Below, piece after piece: positions 7,232 through 15,234 of a stretch of DNA of 16,142 nucleotides. Both the position numbers and the translations under genes were made by a program. Origin of the DNA: SZAS-79 sp038319115 (lineage in GTDB: Bacteria > Pseudomonadota > Gammaproteobacteria > Burkholderiales > SG8-39). Positions within the stretch are counted from its first letter, which is position 1, and every line of letters starts with the position of its first letter. A model generated the notes under the pieces. It ran no database searches and had not been told where the DNA came from. It was given only the letters and a program-made list of their open reading frames with translations. The stretch is taken from positions 1-16,142 of the forward strand of contig JBBQCV010000072.1 of NCBI GenBank assembly GCA_038319115.1, written 5' to 3'.

Positions 7232-7322
7232 TGGCGCGATGGGTAGCCGGACGACGGTGGGCGGGCCGCGGTGCCGGCGCGAAAGTCTGCGGTCGCCGGT
7301 GCGGATGGTGAAGATGGAAAGG

Positions 7323-7328
7323 ATTATC
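7323..7328 (-). promoter_or_regulatory. Candidate -10 box for polA
   Basis: On the minus strand this reads GATAAT within TGAGATAATCC, one mismatch from TATAAT. It is the most AT-rich spot in the 240-bp divergent gap, about 92 nt upstream of the GTG at 7231. No good -35 is visible. If real, it excludes the more upstream in-frame GTG near 7339 as the polA start. Confidence 0.4.
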
Positions 7329-7443
7329 TCAGAGTTCACCTCCGCCACGGCACCGGCGGCGGCCCATGCGCGACACACGGAACGCATGGGGGAACGCCTG
7401 AGGGAACGCCTGCGCGGCAACGCACAGTGCGCCATAGCGATTC

Positions 7444-7452
7444 TGCTAGAAT
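7444..7452 (+). promoter_or_regulatory. Candidate extended -10 promoter of the DUF2782-thrB operon
   Basis: TGCTAGAAT combines an extended-minus-10 TG with TAGAAT (7447-7452), 19 nt before the ATG at 7472. That places the transcript start roughly 7-13 nt upstream of the coding region. The -35 region is unconvincing, as is common with extended -10 promoters. Confidence 0.5.
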
Positions 7453-7471
7453 CCTCGCGACCCCTACCCCC

Positions 7472-7813
7472 ATGCGCACACTCCTTTTCGCCGTTCTCCT
7501 TGCCGCCGCCCTCCCGGTCCTTGCGCAGAACCGCGCGCCGCTCAAGATCGAGCCGCTGCCGGCGCCGCCGCCCATGGCGCCCGGCCTGTCGGACGCCGAA
7601 GACAGCGGTCCGCGCATCAACATCCCGGTGCAGAAGGAAGACTTGGTCGAGGAAGTCCGCGAAGGCGGGCGCGTGGTCATGCTCAAGGTCACGCCCCCCG
7701 GCGGGGTACCGTACTTCCTGATGGACAACACCGGCAGCGGCAACTGGATCCGGCGCGACTCGCTCGACGACGGCGTGCGCGTGCCGATGTGGACCATCCG
7801 CACGTTCGACTGA
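7472..7813 (+). CDS. DUF2782 family protein, exported
   Basis: A 113-residue protein with an N-terminal signal peptide (MRTLLFAVLLAAALPVLAQ, cleavage likely after VLA). A Pro-rich linker follows (KIEPLPAPPPMAPG), then the small DUF2782 domain with PYFLMDN, GNWIR and a C-terminal PMWTIRTF. The family is uncharacterised. In my recollection it repeatedly lies just upstream of thrB and divergent from polA in betaproteobacteria, as it does here. The thrB start is only 4 nt after its stop, so the two are almost certainly co-transcribed. The ATG at 7472 is chosen because it begins the signal peptide; the frame is open further upstream but without signal-like sequence. Confidence 0.85.
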   Translation: MRTLLFAVLLAAALPVLAQNRAPLKIEPLPAPPPMAPGLSDAEDSGPRINIPVQKEDLVEEVREGGRVVMLKVTPPGGVPYFLMDNTGSGNWIRRDSLDDGVRVPMWTIRTFD

Positions 7814-7817
7814 TCGC

Positions 7818-8774
7818 TTGTCGGTCTTCACGCCGGTCTCAGCCGACCAGCTTGCCGAGTGGCTGAAAGGCTATTCCGTCGGCAGGCTCACGCTGCTGGA
7901 GCCGATTGCGGCCGGCATCGAGAACACCAATTATTTCGTTACCACCACGCAGGGCGCCTACGTGCTGACCCTGTTCGAGAAGCTCGGCGCAAAGGAACTG
8001 CCTTTCTACCTCAACCTCATGGCGCACCTCGCCCGGCACGGCATCCCGTGCCCGGCGCCGATCGCGGACCTCTCCGACCGCTTCCTCGGCGAGCTGAACG
8101 GCAAGCCCGCGGCGCTGGTCACCCGGCTGCCGGGCAAGTCGATGCTGCGACCGGGACGCGAGCAGTGCGCGCAGCTCGGGGCGCTGCTCGCCCGGATGCA
8201 CCTGGCCGGGCGTTCGTATCCCGGCTACCTCGAAAATCCTCGCGGGCCGCGCTGGTGGCGCGATACTGCGCCACGCGTGCACGGATTCCTCGATGAGGCG
8301 CAGCGCGAACTGCTCGACGCGGAAATGGCCTTCCAGGCGAAGCACCGGTTTCCCGGCCTGCCGCGCGGCCCGGTGCATGGCGACCTGTTCCGCGACAACG
8401 CGATCTTCGACACCGGGCGCCTGTGCGGGGTGTTCGACTTTTACTTCGCGGGGGTGGACGTGATGCTGTTCGATGTCGCGGTCTGCGCCAACGACTGGTG
8501 CCTGGTCGACCCGGCCGGCGATCGCCGCCTCGACCAATCCCTGCTGGGCGCGCTGCTCGAGGAATACGCCGCGGTTCGGCTCCTCACGAGCGAGGAGCGC
8601 GAAGCGTGGCCGGCAATGCTGCGCGCCGCGGCGTTGCGCTTCTGGCTGTCGCGCCTGTACGACCTCCACCTGCCGCGGCCCGGTGAGCTCGTGCACGCGC
8701 ACGACCCGGAGCATTTCCGCGCCATCCTCGCGCTGCGCGCCGACCCGCGCGAAGGCATCCCATGGACAGCTTGA
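7818..8774 (+). CDS. thrB: Homoserine kinase (APH-fold ThrB)
   Basis: A 318-residue kinase that phosphorylates L-homoserine with ATP on the way to threonine. It belongs to the aminoglycoside-phosphotransferase-like type of homoserine kinase, not the GHMP type of E. coli. The N-lobe has GIENTNYFV and the lysine-containing TLFEKLGAKELPFY. The catalytic loop is HGDLFRDN at residues 187-194, with catalytic Asp189, and the metal-binding Asp207 is in FDFYFAG. The start is TTG at 7818: the resulting N-terminus MSVFTPVS matches the usual beginning of this family and no downstream ATG would keep it. It follows the DUF2782 stop by 4 nt, and its last 13 nt overlap the next gene, indicating translational coupling. 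Confidence 0.93.
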   Translation: MSVFTPVSADQLAEWLKGYSVGRLTLLEPIAAGIENTNYFVTTTQGAYVLTLFEKLGAKELPFYLNLMAHLARHGIPCPAPIADLSDRFLGELNGKPAALVTRLPGKSMLRPGREQCAQLGALLARMHLAGRSYPGYLENPRGPRWWRDTAPRVHGFLDEAQRELLDAEMAFQAKHRFPGLPRGPVHGDLFRDNAIFDTGRLCGVFDFYFAGVDVMLFDVAVCANDWCLVDPAGDRRLDQSLLGALLEEYAAVRLLTSEEREAWPAMLRAAALRFWLSRLYDLHLPRPGELVHAHDPEHFRAILALRADPREGIPWTA

Positions 8775-9568
8775 GGGTGCAGCCGCGCCTGGTGCCCACG
8801 GCACGCGGCTGGCGCTGGCTCGCCGACGGCTGGACCCTGTTCCGTGGCGCGCCGCTGTCGTGGCTGGCGCTCGTGTTCGGCTACTGGATGCTCATGACCG
8901 TGGTCAGCCTGCTGCCGTTCATCGGCGTGGTCGCGGTGCTGGTGCTGGTGCCGGGGTTCTCGGTGGCATTCATGGCCGCGAGCCGGGTCGCCGAGCACAA
9001 GCAGCCGATCCAGCTGTCGCTGCTCTTCGCCGGGTTCCGCGAGAACCTGCGCGGCCAGCTCGTGCTCGGTGTGGTCTACCTCATTTCGGTCGCGCTGCTG
9101 CTGGTGGCGAGCGCCCTGGTCGATGACGGCGCGCTCGCGCGCTGGATGGTCACCGGTGCGCGCCCCTCGCCGGAGTTCGTCCAATCCGACGCTTTCCTGG
9201 CCGCGTTGCTGGTGGCCGCGGCGCTGTACACGCCGGTCATGATGCTGTTCTGGTTCGCCCCGGTGCTGGTGGCATGGCATTCGATGCCAGTGGGCAAGGC
9301 GCTGTTTTTTTCGCTGTTCGCCTGCTACATGAACTGGCGTGCGTTCACCGCGTATGGCGTGGCCACGGCGCTGGTGCTGCTGGTCGCGCCGTTCGTGGTG
9401 CTGTTCGTGCTCATGCTCGCCTCCGGCGGGGTGCTGCGACCGGCCGCCATGGCGTTGCTGTTCCCCTTTGTGATGTCGATGATGCCGACCCTGTTCGCGA
9501 GCTTCTACGCCAGCTACCGCGATATCTTTGCCGCGCCTGCGGCGGAGGAAGTGCCACCGCTCGCGTAA
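8762..9568 (+). CDS. BPSS1780-type multi-pass membrane protein
   Basis: A 268-residue integral membrane protein without known function. The N-terminus RGWRWLADGWTLFRGAPLSWL is the recognisable family start (compare the BPSS1780 family). About five to six hydrophobic segments follow: two close together near residues 30-75, then about 98-120, 145-172, 198-225 and 228-250. The short charged loop AASRVAEHKQPIQL and the SFYASYRDIF near the end also fit the family. Its ATG lies inside the 3' end of thrB (13-nt overlap), with GAAGG a few nt upstream as a possible ribosome binding site. Co-expression with thrB and DUF2782 is likely. The link to threonine synthesis, if any, is unknown. Confidence 0.82.
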   Translation: MDSLRVQPRLVPTARGWRWLADGWTLFRGAPLSWLALVFGYWMLMTVVSLLPFIGVVAVLVLVPGFSVAFMAASRVAEHKQPIQLSLLFAGFRENLRGQLVLGVVYLISVALLLVASALVDDGALARWMVTGARPSPEFVQSDAFLAALLVAAALYTPVMMLFWFAPVLVAWHSMPVGKALFFSLFACYMNWRAFTAYGVATALVLLVAPFVVLFVLMLASGGVLRPAAMALLFPFVMSMMPTLFASFYASYRDIFAAPAAEEVPPLA

Positions 9569-9670
9569 GGGCTGACGGGGGTTTGTCTCCTCGCGCCCTG
9601 CGCGCGTTAATCGCCACTTTCTCCCTCGCGGTATGTGCGCTACGTAACCATGCGCGGGTGGACGGTGGGA

Positions 9671-9676
9671 TAGAAT
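9671..9676 (+). promoter_or_regulatory. Candidate -10 box upstream of the flavin/Fe-S oxidoreductase
   Basis: TAGAAT in GGGATAGAATCGAC, 28 nt before the ATG at 9705, inside the 136-bp gap that separates two plus-strand transcription units. No clear -35 is seen. The rest of the gap shows no gene or strong structure. Confidence 0.4.
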
Positions 9677-9697
9677 CGACGCCCACTCCCGCCGGAC

Positions 9698-9701
9698 AGG
9701 A
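9698..9701 (+). promoter_or_regulatory. Ribosome binding site of the flavin/Fe-S oxidoreductase
   Basis: AGGA in ACAGGAAGC, three nt before ATG 9705 (AGGAAGC-ATG), supports this start codon. Confidence 0.55.
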
Positions 9702-9704
9702 AGC

Positions 9705-12700
9705 ATGCAGCGCCTGCGCGAAATCCCGTACAACTACACGTCGTTCTCGGACCGGGAGATCGTGCTGCGCCTGCTCGGGGAGAGCGACTGGGAACTCATC
9801 AGCGAGTTGCGCGCGGCGCGGCGCACCGGGCGCTCGGCCCGCATGCTCTACGAAGTCCTCGGCGAGATGTGGGTCGTGCAGCGCAACCCCTACCTCGAGG
9901 ACGACCTCATCGAGCACCCGCGGCGCCGCGCGCAGGTGCTTGCCGGAATGCGCAAGCGGCTGGAGGAGATCGACGCCCGGCGAGGCGAGGGCGACAACGA
10001 CAGGGTAGGCGACCTGCTGGAGTCCGCTTCCGCGGCCGTGGACCATTTCGAGCGCGAGTTCGACCGCACGCGCAGGCTGCGCCGCAAGGCGCTGCGCCGA
10101 CTCGCGCGCGTGACGCGCAAGGACAACATCGCGTTCGATGGTTTCGCGCGCGTCTCGCACGTCACCGACGCGACCGACTGGCGCGTCGAATACCCGTTCG
10201 TGGTCGTATCGCCCGACACCGAGGAGGAAGTACAGGCGATCGTGCGCGAACTGATCCGCATGGACTTCACCATCATCCCGCGCGGCGGCGGCACCGGCTA
10301 CACGGGCGGCGCGGTCCCGCTCACGCGGCGCTCGGCGGTGATCAACACCGAGAAGCTCGAGGCGCTCGGCAAGGTCGAGGACGTCGTGCTGCCGGGCCTG
10401 GGGCGGGCGACCACCGTGATCCGCTGCGGCGCGGGGGTGGTGACGCGGCGCGTGATGGAGGCGGCCGACGCCGCCGGGCTGGTGTTCGCCGTCGACCCGA
10501 CATCGGCCGACGCTTCCTGCATCGGCGGCAACGTGGCCATGAACGCGGGGGGCAAGAAGGCCGTCCTCTGGGGCACCGCGATCGACAACCTCGCCTCGTG
10601 GCGAATGGTGACGCCGCAGGCCGAATGGCTCGAGATCGAACGCGTCGAACACAACCTGGGCAAGATCCACGACGCAGAAAAGGCGACTTTCCGCATCTGC
10701 CGCTATGCCGCCGACGGCAAGAAACTGCTTGAGGAAACCCATATCGAGATCCCCGGCGGCGGGTTCCGCAAGACGGGCCTTGGCAAGGACGTCACCGACA
10801 AGTTCCTCGCCGGGCTGCCGGGGGTGCAGAAGGAGGGCACCGACGGCATCATCACCTCGGCCCGCTTCATCCTGCACCGCATGCCGGCGCACGTTCGCAC
10901 GGTGTGCCTGGAGTTCTTCGGCAACACCCACGACGCCGTGCCTGCGATCGTGGAGATCAAGGATTACCTCGACGCCCACCCGGGGGCGCAGCTCGCCGGG
11001 CTCGAACACCTCGACGATCGCTACCTGAAAGCGGTGGGCTATGCCACCAAGGCGCGCCGCAACCAGCGCCCAAAGATGGCCCTCTTCGGCGACATCGTCG
11101 GCGACAACGTGGACGAGGTCGCCAGCGCCGCGTCGGCGGTGGTGCGACTGGCCAACGCGCGCGGCGGCGAAGGCTTCATCGCCGTCAGCGCCGAGACGCG
11201 CAAGCGCTTCTGGCTCGACCGCGCGCGCACCGCGGCCATCGCCAAGCACACCAATGCGTTCAAGATCAACGAGGACGTGGTGATCCCGCTCCCGCGCCTG
11301 GCCGACTATTCCGACGGCATCGAGCGCATCAACATCGAACTGTCGATCGGCAACAAGCTCGAGTTGCTCGATGCGCTCGCGGCGTATTTCGGCGGCGACC
11401 TCCCGCTGGTGCAGCAGGACGTCAAGGTGTCGCCCGCCGAACTGCTCGGCGACCGGCCGCAGCGGGCGCTCGATGCGATAGAGCGCGTGCGCGCCCGGTG
11501 GCAGTGGCTGCTCGCCAACCTGGATGCGCCCACCGCCGACATGACGCCCGGGCAGTCAGGCTGGGGCGAGCGCCACGCCGAGCTCGCGCGGCAGTACGCA
11601 ACCGTTTTCGCGGCCATGCAGGCGCACGAGCTGCGCGTGTCGTGGAAGAACGAGCTGCGCGAGGAGCTGCTGCGCATTTTCAACGGCCTTGCATTCGACA
11701 AGGTGGTGGAGGGGGCCCAGGCCGTGCACCGCAAGGTGCTGCGCGGCCGCGTCTTCGTCGCGCTGCACATGCATGCCGGCGACGGCAACGTGCACACCAA
11801 CCTGCCGGTCAATTCCGACGACTACCTCATGCTGCAGCGGGCCAACCAGGCCGTGGCGCGCATCATGCGGCTGGCCAAGTCGCTGGGCGGGGTGATCTCG
11901 GGCGAGCACGGTATCGGCATCACCAAGATGGATTACCTCGAGCCGGAGGAGATCGAGGCGTTCCGCGCCTACAAGCACCGCATCGACCCCGACGGGCGGT
12001 TCAATGCCGGCAAGCTGCTTGCCGGTGGCGACCTGACGAAGGCCTACACGCCGAGCTTTTCGCTGCTGGGCGCGGAGTCGCTGATCCTCGAGCAATCCGA
12101 CCTTGGCGCGATCAACGATTCGATCAAGGACTGCCTGCGCTGCGGCAAGTGCAAGCCCGTCTGCGCCACGCACGTGCCGCGGGCCAACCTGTTGTATTCG
12201 CCGCGCAACAAGATCCTCGCCACGTCGCTTTTGACCGAGGCGTTCCTGTACGAGGAGCAGACCCGCCGCGGCGTGTCGTTCGCGCATTACGACGAGTTCA
12301 GCGACGTCGCCGACCACTGCACGGTGTGCCACAAGTGCGAGAGCCCGTGCCCGGTGGACATCGATTTCGGCGACGTGTCGATCGCGATGCGCAACCTGCT
12401 GCGCCGCCAGGGCAAGCGCCGCTTCAACGCCGGCACCGCGGCCTCGATGCTGTTCCTCAACGCGACCGATCCGCGCAAGATCAAGGTGGTGCGCGCGCTC
12501 ATGATCGACTGGGGCTTCAAGCTGCAGCGCTTCGCGTACCGGCTGGCCAAGCGCGCCGGCATCGCCGGCCGGCAGACGCGCCACCCGCCCGCGACCACGG
12601 GAGGGCGGCCCACCCCGGTCGCGCAGGTGGTGCATTTCATCAACAAGCCCATGCCGGGCAACTTGCCCAAGCGCACCGCGCGCGCGCTGCTCGACGTGGA

Positions 12701-13541
12701 GGACGCGCGCATCGTGCCCATCATCCGCGACCCGGCCAAGGTGACCGAGGATTCCGAGGCGGTGTTCTATTTCCCCGGCTGCGGCTCGGAGCGGCTGTTC
12801 TCGCAGGTCGGCCTCGCGACCCAGGCCATGCTCTACGAGATCGGCACCCAGTGCGTGCTGCCGCCGGGTTACCTGTGCTGCGGCTACCCGCAGACTTCGG
12901 CCGGCGAAGCCGAGAAGGGCGAGCGCATCATCACCCAGAACCGGGTGCTGTTCCACCGCCTCGCGACCACGCTCAACTACCTCGACATCAAGACCGTGAT
13001 CGTGTCGTGCGGCACCTGCATGGACCAGCTCGAGAAGTACGAATTCGAGAAGATCTTCCCCGGCTGCCGGCTGCTCGACATCCACGAGTACCTGCTCGAA
13101 AAGGGCGTGCGCCTCGAAGGCGTCAACGGCATACGTTACATGTATCACGACCCCTGCCACACCCCGATCAAGACCCAGAATCCGATGAAGGTGGTCAATG
13201 CCCTTATGGGCGGCGACGTGGCGTTGTCCGACCGCTGCTGCGGCGAGTCGGGCACCCTCGCGGTGACCCGCCCCGACGTGTCCACCCAGGTGCGCTTTCG
13301 CAAGGAAGAGGAGTTCCGCAAGGGCGTGGCGGCGATCGAGGCTGCCGGCCACAGCGGGCCGGTCAGGATGCTCACCTCGTGCCCCTCGTGCCTGCAGGGG
13401 CTTGCCCGGTTCGCGGATGACACCGGCGTGCAGTCCGACTATATTGTGGTCGAATTGGCCCGCCACCTGCTTGGCCCCGACTGGCTGCCGGCTTTCGTGA
13501 ACAAGGCCAACCAGGGCGGCATCGAACGCGTGCTGCTTTGA
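9705..13541 (+). CDS. Giant FAD/Fe-S oxidoreductase (DUF3683 + GlcD-like + ferredoxin + CCG domains)
   Basis: A 1278-residue fusion. Residues 1 to about 150 match the DUF3683 N-terminal region (LREIPYNYTSFSDREIV). A PCMH-type FAD-binding domain follows (about 165-350; PRGGGTGYTGGA from 192, GGNVAMNAGG from 274). Next comes the FAD-linked oxidase C-terminal domain, with HMHAGDGN at 688-695 and SGEHGIG at 732-738. Two CxxCxxCxxxC motifs (Cys810/813/816/820 and 872/875/878/882) should bind two 4Fe-4S clusters. Two CCG domains end the protein: Cys1026, 1058-1059, 1102, 1105 and Cys1151, 1178-1179, 1226, 1229, all cysteines intact. The layout equals GlcD plus GlcF or a D-lactate dehydrogenase in one chain, so oxidation of a D-2-hydroxyacid with transfer to quinone is likely; the substrate cannot be read from sequence. 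No signal peptide is visible, so it is probably cytoplasmic and membrane-associated. Its start has its own promoter-like box. Confidence 0.9.
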   Translation: MQRLREIPYNYTSFSDREIVLRLLGESDWELISELRAARRTGRSARMLYEVLGEMWVVQRNPYLEDDLIEHPRRRAQVLAGMRKRLEEIDARRGEGDNDRVGDLLESASAAVDHFEREFDRTRRLRRKALRRLARVTRKDNIAFDGFARVSHVTDATDWRVEYPFVVVSPDTEEEVQAIVRELIRMDFTIIPRGGGTGYTGGAVPLTRRSAVINTEKLEALGKVEDVVLPGLGRATTVIRCGAGVVTRRVMEAADAAGLVFAVDPTSADASCIGGNVAMNAGGKKAVLWGTAIDNLASWRMVTPQAEWLEIERVEHNLGKIHDAEKATFRICRYAADGKKLLEETHIEIPGGGFRKTGLGKDVTDKFLAGLPGVQKEGTDGIITSARFILHRMPAHVRTVCLEFFGNTHDAVPAIVEIKDYLDAHPGAQLAGLEHLDDRYLKAVGYATKARRNQRPKMALFGDIVGDNVDEVASAASAVVRLANARGGEGFIAVSAETRKRFWLDRARTAAIAKHTNAFKINEDVVIPLPRLADYSDGIERINIELSIGNKLELLDALAAYFGGDLPLVQQDVKVSPAELLGDRPQRALDAIERVRARWQWLLANLDAPTADMTPGQSGWGERHAELARQYATVFAAMQAHELRVSWKNELREELLRIFNGLAFDKVVEGAQAVHRKVLRGRVFVALHMHAGDGNVHTNLPVNSDDYLMLQRANQAVARIMRLAKSLGGVISGEHGIGITKMDYLEPEEIEAFRAYKHRIDPDGRFNAGKLLAGGDLTKAYTPSFSLLGAESLILEQSDLGAINDSIKDCLRCGKCKPVCATHVPRANLLYSPRNKILATSLLTEAFLYEEQTRRGVSFAHYDEFSDVADHCTVCHKCESPCPVDIDFGDVSIAMRNLLRRQGKRRFNAGTAASMLFLNATDPRKIKVVRALMIDWGFKLQRFAYRLAKRAGIAGRQTRHPPATTGGRPTPVAQVVHFINKPMPGNLPKRTARALLDVEDARIVPIIRDPAKVTEDSEAVFYFPGCGSERLFSQVGLATQAMLYEIGTQCVLPPGYLCCGYPQTSAGEAEKGERIITQNRVLFHRLATTLNYLDIKTVIVSCGTCMDQLEKYEFEKIFPGCRLLDIHEYLLEKGVRLEGVNGIRYMYHDPCHTPIKTQNPMKVVNALMGGDVALSDRCCGESGTLAVTRPDVSTQVRFRKEEEFRKGVAAIEAAGHSGPVRMLTSCPSCLQGLARFADDTGVQSDYIVVELARHLLGPDWLPAFVNKANQGGIERVLL

Positions 13542-13579
13542 ACGAGAGCCAGGCTCCCATCCCGACCCCTTCCCCCGCC

Positions 13580-15211
13580 ATGACCGACCCAGTTTTCGAA
13601 CTGCCCGCAATTGCGGCCGATGCCACGCCCGAGTTCGGCGACGTGCTCGGCTGCAAGGCGTGGCTCGAGCATGTGCCGCTTGCCAACGTGGCCGAGGCGC
13701 AGCGCCAGCTGCTCGCCCAGGTCACCGAGTTCAACCGCTCGGCGTGCCCGGCGCCGATGCGGCTGGAAGTGTTCGAGGCGCTGCGCGAGGCGGTGGCCTT
13801 CGTGCAGATCGAGCAGGCAAAGCGGTTTACCAACCGCGCGCTGCCCATGGCGGAGATGGAATCGGCGATCTTCGACGCCACCACCGCGCTATGGGAGCAG
13901 ATGCGCCTGGGGTACCTGCGTTGCCTCGCCGCGAGCCGTGCCGGCGAGCCCGGCATGCAGGCCCACGCGGCGCTCCTTGCCCAGCGCGTGCTCGCCTATG
14001 GCGGGCTGAAGATGTTCCACCACTACCGTGCCTACCGCGAGGTTGCCCGCACCGACTGGCGCGCGCTGCACCAGGTGTACAAGACCGCGGAGGCGATGGG
14101 CGTGGTCGAAGAAGCGGTCAAGGACTACCTCAACCGCGACGTGCACGACGCCTCGCCGCACATCCAGTACATGCGTGCCCTGCTCATGGGCATGGCCAAT
14201 CCCAACGAACTCGCGCGCCGGCAGTTGTCGTTCGTCGGCTTCCTGCTCGAGCGCTGGGCCGAGAAGGTCGATCTCGCCGCCCAGCCCGTCGCCGAGGAAG
14301 GCATGCTGCCGCTGGTGGTCGATCTCGCAGGGGACCGGCCGCCCGAGCGCCTCACGGGGGTGGGGGACGCCGCGGTCGCCGAGCCGCGCTACCTCGACGT
14401 CGCGCGCCTGACCAAGAGCCTCAAAAACCGCATCGCCTTGCTGCGCAAGGGGGAGTCGCCCGCCAAGCTGGCGCTGGGCGAGGACTGCGTGCAGCCTTCG
14501 TGCGAGCAGCTGCTGATCTTCCTGTTCCGCCAGTGGTGCCAGCCGCGGCCCGCGCGCGCCGAGCGCAAGCGCGTGGTGCAGGAGGCGATGGTGTGCAACG
14601 ACATGGCGGCGATCCACTATTACATCGGCGGGCGGGTTTTCCGCCAGCCGGGCGCGCAGACGGAGCTTTCGCAGCGCGATCGCGACCAGATCGCCACTTT
14701 CGGCCGCGTCAGCACCAAGGACGAGGACGACTACAGCGCGGTGCACGGCTTCCTTCTCGAGCACTGGAATGTCGAGGACGAAAGCGTGTCGGGGCTGCGC
14801 ATGGTGCGGCCCGCCGGCTCCCCCGGCAAGCGCTACGCCCACGGCCAGCTGGTCGCAGTGCGCCCGGGCGACGCGAAGAACTTCATGCTTGCCCAGGCGC
14901 GCTGGCTCATGCAGGCGGGGGACGGGGCCCTGAACGCCGGGTTGCGCCTGCTGCCGGGGCTGCCGGCGGCGATCGCGGTGAAGAATTACGGCCTCAATGT
15001 AACCGCCGCCGAAAAGTGGGTGCCCGCGCTGACGCTGACCGAGGTCGCGGCGCTCAAGTCCCCGCCCACCCTGATCCTGCCGGTCGGCTGGTTCAAGCCC
15101 AAACGCGTGGTCGAGGTGTTCGTGCAGCAGCCGTTGCGCGTGCGGCTCGATGCCCTTGTCGACCGCGGCACCGACTTCGAGCGCATGTCCTACGAGGTCC
15201 TGCCGGACTGA
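13580..15211 (+). CDS. Uncharacterised protein with a PilZ-like C-terminal domain
   Basis: A 543-residue protein from ATG 13580 (N-terminus MTDPVFELPAI). A TTG at 13538 overlapping the previous stop would give 557 residues; neither start has a clear ribosome binding site. Residues 1 to about 350 look mainly alpha-helical (CKAWLEHVPLANVAEAQRQL, LAYGGLKMFHHYRAYREV), without an enzymatic motif I recognise. Residues 400-405 are DESVSG, fitting the D/N-x-S-x-x-G motif of PilZ c-di-GMP-binding domains. Strand-like segments follow (GQLVAVRPG, FMLAQARWLMQAG, LNAGLRLLPGLPAAIAV), as in a PilZ barrel. The usual upstream RxxxR is not clear; only RVFRQ and QRDRDQ occur nearby. I recall similar betaproteobacterial proteins annotated as molecular chaperone or c-di-GMP-binding protein, which is weak support. 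It lies 38 nt after the oxidoreductase, probably in the same operon. Confidence 0.75.
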   Translation: MTDPVFELPAIAADATPEFGDVLGCKAWLEHVPLANVAEAQRQLLAQVTEFNRSACPAPMRLEVFEALREAVAFVQIEQAKRFTNRALPMAEMESAIFDATTALWEQMRLGYLRCLAASRAGEPGMQAHAALLAQRVLAYGGLKMFHHYRAYREVARTDWRALHQVYKTAEAMGVVEEAVKDYLNRDVHDASPHIQYMRALLMGMANPNELARRQLSFVGFLLERWAEKVDLAAQPVAEEGMLPLVVDLAGDRPPERLTGVGDAAVAEPRYLDVARLTKSLKNRIALLRKGESPAKLALGEDCVQPSCEQLLIFLFRQWCQPRPARAERKRVVQEAMVCNDMAAIHYYIGGRVFRQPGAQTELSQRDRDQIATFGRVSTKDEDDYSAVHGFLLEHWNVEDESVSGLRMVRPAGSPGKRYAHGQLVAVRPGDAKNFMLAQARWLMQAGDGALNAGLRLLPGLPAAIAVKNYGLNVTAAEKWVPALTLTEVAALKSPPTLILPVGWFKPKRVVEVFVQQPLRVRLDALVDRGTDFERMSYEVLPD

Positions 15212-15219
15212 GCGCAGGG

Positions 15220-15225
15220 TATGAT
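15220..15225 (+). promoter_or_regulatory. Candidate -10 box directly before DUF971
   Basis: TATGAT (one mismatch to TATAAT) ends 9 nt before the ATG at 15235, in the 23-nt gap after the PilZ-like gene. If used, transcription would begin almost at the start codon, giving a leaderless or near-leaderless message; no ribosome binding site is visible here. A -35 is not evident. Confidence 0.35.
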
Positions 15226-15234
15226 CCGCGCCTC

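Noticed and set aside
4457..7246. A 929-codon open frame on the plus strand opposite polA
   Set aside because: It is rich in Arg, His, Val and Leu with no recognisable domain, and mirrors the codon structure of polA, whose motifs are complete. Long antisense frames are common at this GC content.
9411..11249. A 612-codon minus-strand open frame
   Set aside because: It spans two unrelated plus-strand genes and the gap between them, has no domain I recognise, and is antisense to well-supported motifs.
11556..13610. A 684-codon minus-strand open frame opposite the oxidoreductase
   Set aside because: Composition is that of an antisense shadow; the plus-strand frame carries all flavin and Fe-S motifs.
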